The notes below the pieces were generated by a model. It searched no databases. It was not told the DNA's origin and saw only the letters and a list, made by a program, of their open reading frames with translations. Shown piece after piece: positions 59,313 to 64,000 of a stretch of DNA of 64,000 nucleotides (its first letter is position 1; each line of letters opens with the position of its first letter). Source of the DNA: Circinella minor (lineage: Eukaryota > Mucoromycota > Mucoromycetes > Mucorales > Lichtheimiaceae); the NCBI GenBank assembly GCA_016758965.1, contig JAEPRB010000161.1, forward strand, positions 30,313 to 94,312. The letters run 5' to 3'. The position numbers and the translations under genes are program-made.

Positions 59313-61560
59313 TAATTCTGCTTTTTCTCTACCCTTCTTGTTTTGATTGATCTTTTTTATTTATTTATTACATTTTCTTTATTATTTAATCATTTCTTTT
59401 TTATTCTGCTCTCATATTTTCAATTTATCATTTCCTTTATGATTTTCTTTCCTCTTATTATTCTTTATTCTCTTTATCTATTTTTCCTTTCTTTTGATTT
59501 ACTCTTTGTTTTTTTATACTTTTTTTCAACCATTTGTTTTCTTATTCTTACTCTTGTTATTTAATTATATTATTATTCATCTTTTTATTTATTATTTTGT
59601 ACTCTTTCTTTTATTATCTGTTATATTCCTTGATCTTTGATCTTTATATTTTATATATTACCTATATTTTCTTTTTTTTATTACTACTTTTTTTATTTTA
59701 TCCCTTTTTTATCTTCTTTATCTTTTTTATTTCTCTTTAACCTCGTTTTATTCTTTGCTATATTACTTATCATTTTCTTATTTAATTTTCATATTACTTC
59801 ATTTATGACTACCTTTATTTTTTTATCATTTCTTTTGCTCTATCTCGTTTATTTATATTTATATATTTTAACTATATTTTGATCTTTCTCTTTATTATTA
59901 TCCCATTCTAATGCTTCTACTATTCTTTCTTCTGTTCTCTTTATTTATCATCTTATTATTTGATTCTAATCTTACTTTTTATCTTATTTTATTCTATTGT
60001 TTTTATTTTTTTTTACGTTTTTATCTTTCTTTCTTTTTATTTCTTTCGTTTCTTCTTCTCATATATTTGATGTTGTTGGTTATTTATTTCTTCCTACTAA
60101 TCATTCTTAATTCTCTTTTTTTATTCTTTCTTTTTTTATTTACTCTTTTATTTGATACCCTTATTTTGCAACTATTTTTTTGACTTATTCTTTTCTCTTC
60201 TTTATTCTTTATCTATTATCCTTGATAACATTTATTTTAATTTATTTACAGTTTCTATAACTACTATTCCCTTCTTTAATATATTTTGCTTCTATTTTAT
60301 ATTTCTTTTTTTATTTATTTATATAATCTTTGACATATTGTTTCTGATATTTTGCTTTTTACTTCTTTTATTATTTTCTCTTCTTTTTTTAATATTTTTT
60401 CTTTCTCCTCTTTTCTCTCCTATCTATAATATTTAATAGATATTTGCATCTTATTCTGCCACTTTTATTCCATTATCTTCTTATTCTGTAACTTTTTATT
60501 CAACCAATTTTTATCCAATAACTTTTTATCCTACATACAACTTTTTGTCACACAACTTCTTATTCGGCAACTTTTTATCTCACCACTTATTATTCTTTAT
60601 CTTCTTATTCTGCATCTTTTTATTCTACAACGTTTTATCCCACAACTTCTTATTCTTAATCTTGTTATACCACTACTTTTTATTCTTTAACTTCCTATTC
60701 CACAACGTCCTACTCCGTAACTTCCTATTGTACAACTTTTTATTTCTGATCTTGTTATTCTGCAACTCTTTATTCTTCAACTTCCTATTCTACAACTTCC
60801 TATTCTGCAACTTTTTATTTCTAATCTTGTTATTCCACAATTTTTTATTCGACAACTTTTTATTCTATCAACTTTTAATTCTATCAACTTTGATGCTACT
60901 ACTTTAATGCTATAACTTTTTATCTTACAATATTTTATTCTGCAACTTTTTATTCTGTCAACTTTTAATTTTATAACTTTTTATTCTATCCTCTTCTTAT
61001 CCGTAACTTTTTATTGTGCCTTTTTATTATTCAACCTTTTATCCTACAACTTTTTAATCTATACATTTTTATTCCACAACTCTTTATCCCGCAACTTTCT
61101 ATTCTAGAACTTTTCATTCTGCAACTTTTCATTTTGCCACTTTTTATTCTGCAACTTTTTATTCTATCATCTTGTTATTCCATAATTTTTTATTTTATCA
61201 TCTTCTTATTCCACAACTTTTTATTCCATAACTTTTTATTCCTCTTCTTCTTATTCTATAACTTTTTATTCCTCTTCTTCTTATTCCACAACTTTTTATT
61301 CTGGAACTTTTATTCTACAACTTTTTATGCCACAACGTTTTATTCTGTAACTTTTATTCTACAACTTTTTATTCTATCAACTTTGATGCAACAACTTTTT
61401 ACTCCGCAACTTTTTATTCTACTAACTTTTATCCCTCAACTTTTGATTCCATCAACTTTAATGCCACAACTTTTTATTCAATCAACTTTTTATTCTATCA
61501 ACTTTTTATTCTACCAACTGTTTATCTTGTTATCTTTTTATTCCATTAGATTGTACTATA
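59240..61560. repeat. 2.3-kb pyrimidine-rich low-complexity and minisatellite block
   Basis: Starts with a (CT)n run (about 59255-59307). Next comes ~1.1 kb of T-rich sequence with frequent TTTTATT/CTTTT words. From about 60440 to 61560 an irregular minisatellite follows, built on CAACTTTTTATTCT/CACAA-type units of about 18-20 bp, with variants ending CTACAA, CCACAA, CTGCAA or CTATCAA. The plus strand is almost free of G throughout. Several Phe/Leu/Tyr-rich open frames here are by-products of the repeat and are not called as genes. Confidence 0.9.
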
Positions 61561-62224
61561 AATCTTTTTCTATTATTTTTTGGATATTCTCCCTATATTA
61601 TATATATCCAATATGTCTAGTTTTAAGTAGTATATAACCAATAGATATAGTTATAGGTTTATATAGTTAAATTTGTTTTAATGATCTAATTATCCCAATA
61701 GAAGCTTAATGGCACTTTAGTAATCAATAAGTACTATATGGTATAAGTAATACCCTTCTCTAGAGAAGAATGTATAATTAGTGGGATTAATAAAGTTAGA
61801 ATTAGCTACTTTTAAAAGAAAACTAAATAACTAATATTAAATTCCCACCAGGAAGAAGATAGTAGGATTCAAACCTACCTCCTTTATATTAATATAAAGA
61901 ATATCAAGCTATATTGCTATATCTTCAATAAGGTATTTATGAAAAAGGGGAAAAGAAGATAAAAAATAAAAAATAAAAAGATAAAGAAAAATAATAAAAA
62001 TATGAAAATAATAAAAATATGAAAATAAGGTATTAAAAAAATATATAAAAAGAAAGGATAAGTAATAAAAACTAAAAAAAAGGATAAAGAGAAACTAAAA
62101 AGAAAAGAGTAATAATATAGAGTTAAAGGGTAGGAGCTATAAAGTAAAATAAGATAATACAATATATAAATATAGAAAATATTTTTAAGAGGAAGATTAA
62201 TTGGACAACTTTGTAAAAAGAGAA
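61561..62224. other. Spacer with A-rich tract, 3' of the 62225 gene
   Basis: Apart from the tRNA-like module at 61855-61926 no gene is seen. From about 61935 to 62165 the plus strand turns purine-rich (AAATAAAAAGATAAAG-type words), the opposite strand bias to the preceding block. The minus frame at 61917-62252 is low-complexity. Confidence 0.4.
61855..61926 (-). tRNA. 72-nt tRNA-like sequence (AT-rich, possibly SINE or organelle derived)
   Basis: On the minus strand the ends GAAGATA and TATCTTC form a perfect 7-bp acceptor stem. GTAGG-TTTGAAT-CCTAC is a perfect T arm with the conserved loop. A central CTTTA...TAAAG stem sits where the anticodon arm belongs, but its loop is 8 nt and the D arm is poor. 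The box A match is weak, so a functional nuclear tRNA is doubtful. Alternatives are a tRNA-derived SINE head or a mitochondrial-type tRNA insertion. The identity cannot be assigned. Confidence 0.4.
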
Positions 62225-63429
62225 TTAGGGATTGGAGAATGTACGGATCCACATGCCATTATCTACTTTATGAAGTTTGGTACTTTGTAGATATGGTAAA
62301 AATTGAATTTGCTCTATTAATGATGAAGTATAGATGCCATGGTTAAAATTTCCCATCATATATATTGTTTCTTCTTGATGCTTATTATATAATAAGTTAA
62401 TGATAAGATTATATAACCTATAAGTAGGCATATATCCATAGGGCTTTTTTTGCATATCTTGAGTATGCATTTTTGCAATTAAAGGAACTGACTGGAATAA
62501 ATACTCTCGAAAGTAGTATTTTGCTGTTCGTGCTTGATATGCTTTTTTCAACTGATAAGTGCTAGTCTATTATATAATATAATTTAGAAAAATTATTCTT
62601 ATTTATTAAATTAATTAATTTTATTTACCTTAAAAATAGTACTTGGGTTTTCACAAAATGTATGATATCCAAGATTTTTAATATCTACTTCTTGTTTAAT
62701 ACGGCTAGTATTAATTTTTCTTTGGCTAGTATCAATGTGTAGTATACGATCCCAAAGGTCTTTACACATTGATTTTATAAAGGCATCACATGTATCTTGT
62801 GTAAATCCTTTATAAAAGATCCAAGTTAATAAAATAGAAGCAGTATCATTATTAGAGAGCTCAATTGTTGCCAATTGAGATCTAATTTCATCAACTATAC
62901 TAGGAATTAAATTATTTGCTTGTTCATTTATGCTATCTGTGTCACTTGTTATTTCTAGTGTAATTGATGATTCACTAAAACTAACTGACATCATATCCGC
63001 TGGTATTCCATTTTCTTCGGGTAGTTCAATTGGCTGAATTAATTGAACTTTTGGTCCTTTAATAAGATCTGAGTAGTTATTATATAATACTCGTCTGAAA
63101 TATGGGGGATCAAATGGGCCTTTAAATGATAAAAGAGTGCCTCTATCTAGGTCGATAGTATCTATTAAAAATAGAAGGTCAGAAGAGCGGCACTGACGTA
63201 TCATTATTAATTCTGTAACCTTATTCCACCAAGAATGATGGGGTGGCCTTGAGAATAAGGAAGAGCCTATAAATGCTACTAATGGAAGATATGAAAGTAA
63301 TTCTGGTTTATAGCGCCGAATAGGTTGGCTATTTGGATCATGTGTAGAGTTTGACCAAAAGTCACAAAAACAGTCACAAAGTTGGGGGTCCTTCAATGAC
63401 TTGAAGTATATAGTTATAGGTAGTACGTC
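62225..63429 (-). CDS. Unrecognised accessory gene, 5' end not found
   Basis: Two exons (63429-62629, 62566-62225) join in phase 0 to 380 residues plus stop. The frame opens at a likely splice acceptor (ATATAG before GACGTA), not at a Met, so the first exon(s) are missing or lie past the tRNA-like module at 63462. Segments seen: CDCFCDFWSNSTHDPNSQPI, YLPLVAFIGSSLFSRPP, DLLFLIDTIDLDRGTLLSFK, IVDEIRSQLATIEL and TSTYQLKKAYQARTAKYYFR. There is no signal peptide, transmembrane segment or catalytic motif that I recognise. Its setting between low-complexity repeats and tRNA-like modules suggests an accessory or mobile-element-borne gene. Codons favour A/T endings more than in the housekeeping genes. 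A decaying copy is possible, though both exons are fully open. Confidence 0.55.
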
Positions 63430-63461
63430 CTATATATTCATGATAGTTAATAAATATGTTA

Positions 63462-63550
63462 GCTGATATGGCATAGTGGTTAAGGTGTGGGTTAACCTGC
63501 CCCTCATGTTGTAATGGGCGTGAGTTCAACTCCTGCAGAGGTTTATTTTT
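63462..63550 (+). ncRNA. tRNA-derived Pol III module (SINE-like)
   Basis: Box A TGGCATAGTGG (63469-63479) fits the consensus exactly. Box B GAGTTCAACTCC (63522-63533) follows at normal spacing, and a run of T at about 63562-63580 could terminate Pol III. The acceptor and anticodon stems do not pair well, so it is read as a tRNA-derived SINE head rather than a working tRNA. It lies where the 5' end of the 62225-63429 gene should be. Confidence 0.45.
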
Positions 63551-63808
63551 TGTTGTTGTTGTTTTTTTTTTTTTTTTTTTGACTCAGGAACTTGACTCAG
63601 GTCAAAGTTACAGCCTATATAAGGTAAAGCATCCTTTTTTTTATAGGAGACTGAAAATATTTTTTAAAAAAAAGTATAAATAAGAGTAAATAATTTAACT
63701 TTTTATTTTGCTTTCTTTTCTTTTTTACTTTCATTCACTTTACTTTTTTTACTTTACTTTTTTTACTTTACTTTTTTATTCAAGGATTCTACTTTAATAG
63801 TTATCAAT

Positions 63809-64000
63809 ATGGATCTTCAGCATGCTATTGAAATGTATAACTATTGCCCAGAAATTATAAGAAGAATGGATCTACCTAGGGACTTGTCGAATATAAATAT
63901 GGTTTTTAATGAATTTGTTTCAGCTGCTGGTTTTTCTGGTGACTTGCCTACGGATTCATTTCTTCCTTTTACTTGTGAGTGGGCGGCTATTTATTTTTTG
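63809..64000 (+). CDS. Unrecognised protein, N-terminal 64 residues (cut by window end)
   Basis: An ATG at 63809 opens a frame that stays open to the last base. It reads MDLQHAIEMYNYCPEIIRRM, then DLPRDLSNINMVFNEFVSAA, GFSGDLPTDSFLPFTCEWAA and IYFL. It looks like real protein (balanced, amphipathic). No family recognised. Upstream is an array of CTTTACTTTTTTA words at about 63720-63780. It points away from the 62225-63429 gene and may share an upstream region with it and the Pol III-like module. Confidence 0.5.
   Translation, partial: MDLQHAIEMYNYCPEIIRRMDLPRDLSNINMVFNEFVSAAGFSGDLPTDSFLPFTCEWAAIYFL

Noticed and set aside
59343..61637. A run of Phe/Leu/Tyr-rich plus-strand open frames
   Set aside because: They arise because the pyrimidine-rich repeats lack stop codons in some frames; no domains, no splice logic.

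Overview
This is AT-rich nuclear DNA from a fungus, most likely an early-diverging one (Mucoromycota, probably Mucorales). The genes are intron-dense, with short GT-AG introns of about 50-320 bp that I could phase consistently across nearly every junction. Intergenic DNA carries many poly-A/T tracts and (TA)n runs. The conserved proteins are fungal or eukaryotic housekeeping proteins. The species cannot be fixed from the sequence alone.

Layout. 1-10.5 kb is ordinary gene territory: AVL9-like 5' end (-), TMA7 (+), a geranylgeranyl diphosphate synthase (+), a large Sel1-repeat protein (-), a divergent C1orf74/UPF0739-like gene (+) and a 39-residue zinc-knuckle protein (-). 10.5-21.1 kb is a mobile/repeat island. 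It holds a degenerate PIF/Harbinger transposase with its tail-to-tail partner ORF, set inside a broken multigene-family member and flanked by ~200-bp direct repeats; a six-copy 152-bp GC-rich satellite; and a 1.4-kb element with long terminal inverted repeats. 22-28.3 kb has two unrecognised genes, a small two-exon gene and a truncated dienelactone-hydrolase-like gene. 29-35.5 kb holds UBA2 (SUMO E1 subunit), a peroxiredoxin-like gene without the peroxidatic cysteine, and a secreted protein of thirteen ~23-residue repeats separated by Lys-Arg. 38-39.5 kb is a decayed gene. 40-58.3 kb is housekeeping: DMT/EamA transporter, NUDT12-type NADH pyrophosphatase, TXNDC9/PLP1, UBA4/MOCS3, proline dehydrogenase PUT1 and a C-terminal-motor kinesin-14. 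59.2-61.6 kb is a pyrimidine-rich low-complexity/minisatellite block. 61.6-64 kb looks like accessory sequence: tRNA-like modules and two unrecognised genes, the last running off the window.

Genes that share a theme: UBA2 and UBA4 are two E1-type enzymes (SUMO activation; Urm1/tRNA thiolation). TXNDC9/PLP1 and UBA4 share a 169-bp divergent promoter. The strongest candidate for something undescribed is the Kex2-type repeat precursor at 33956-35518, which would release a family of serine/alanine peptides. The 152-bp satellite and the Harbinger locus with long flanking repeats come next. All family assignments are by eye; no database search was run.
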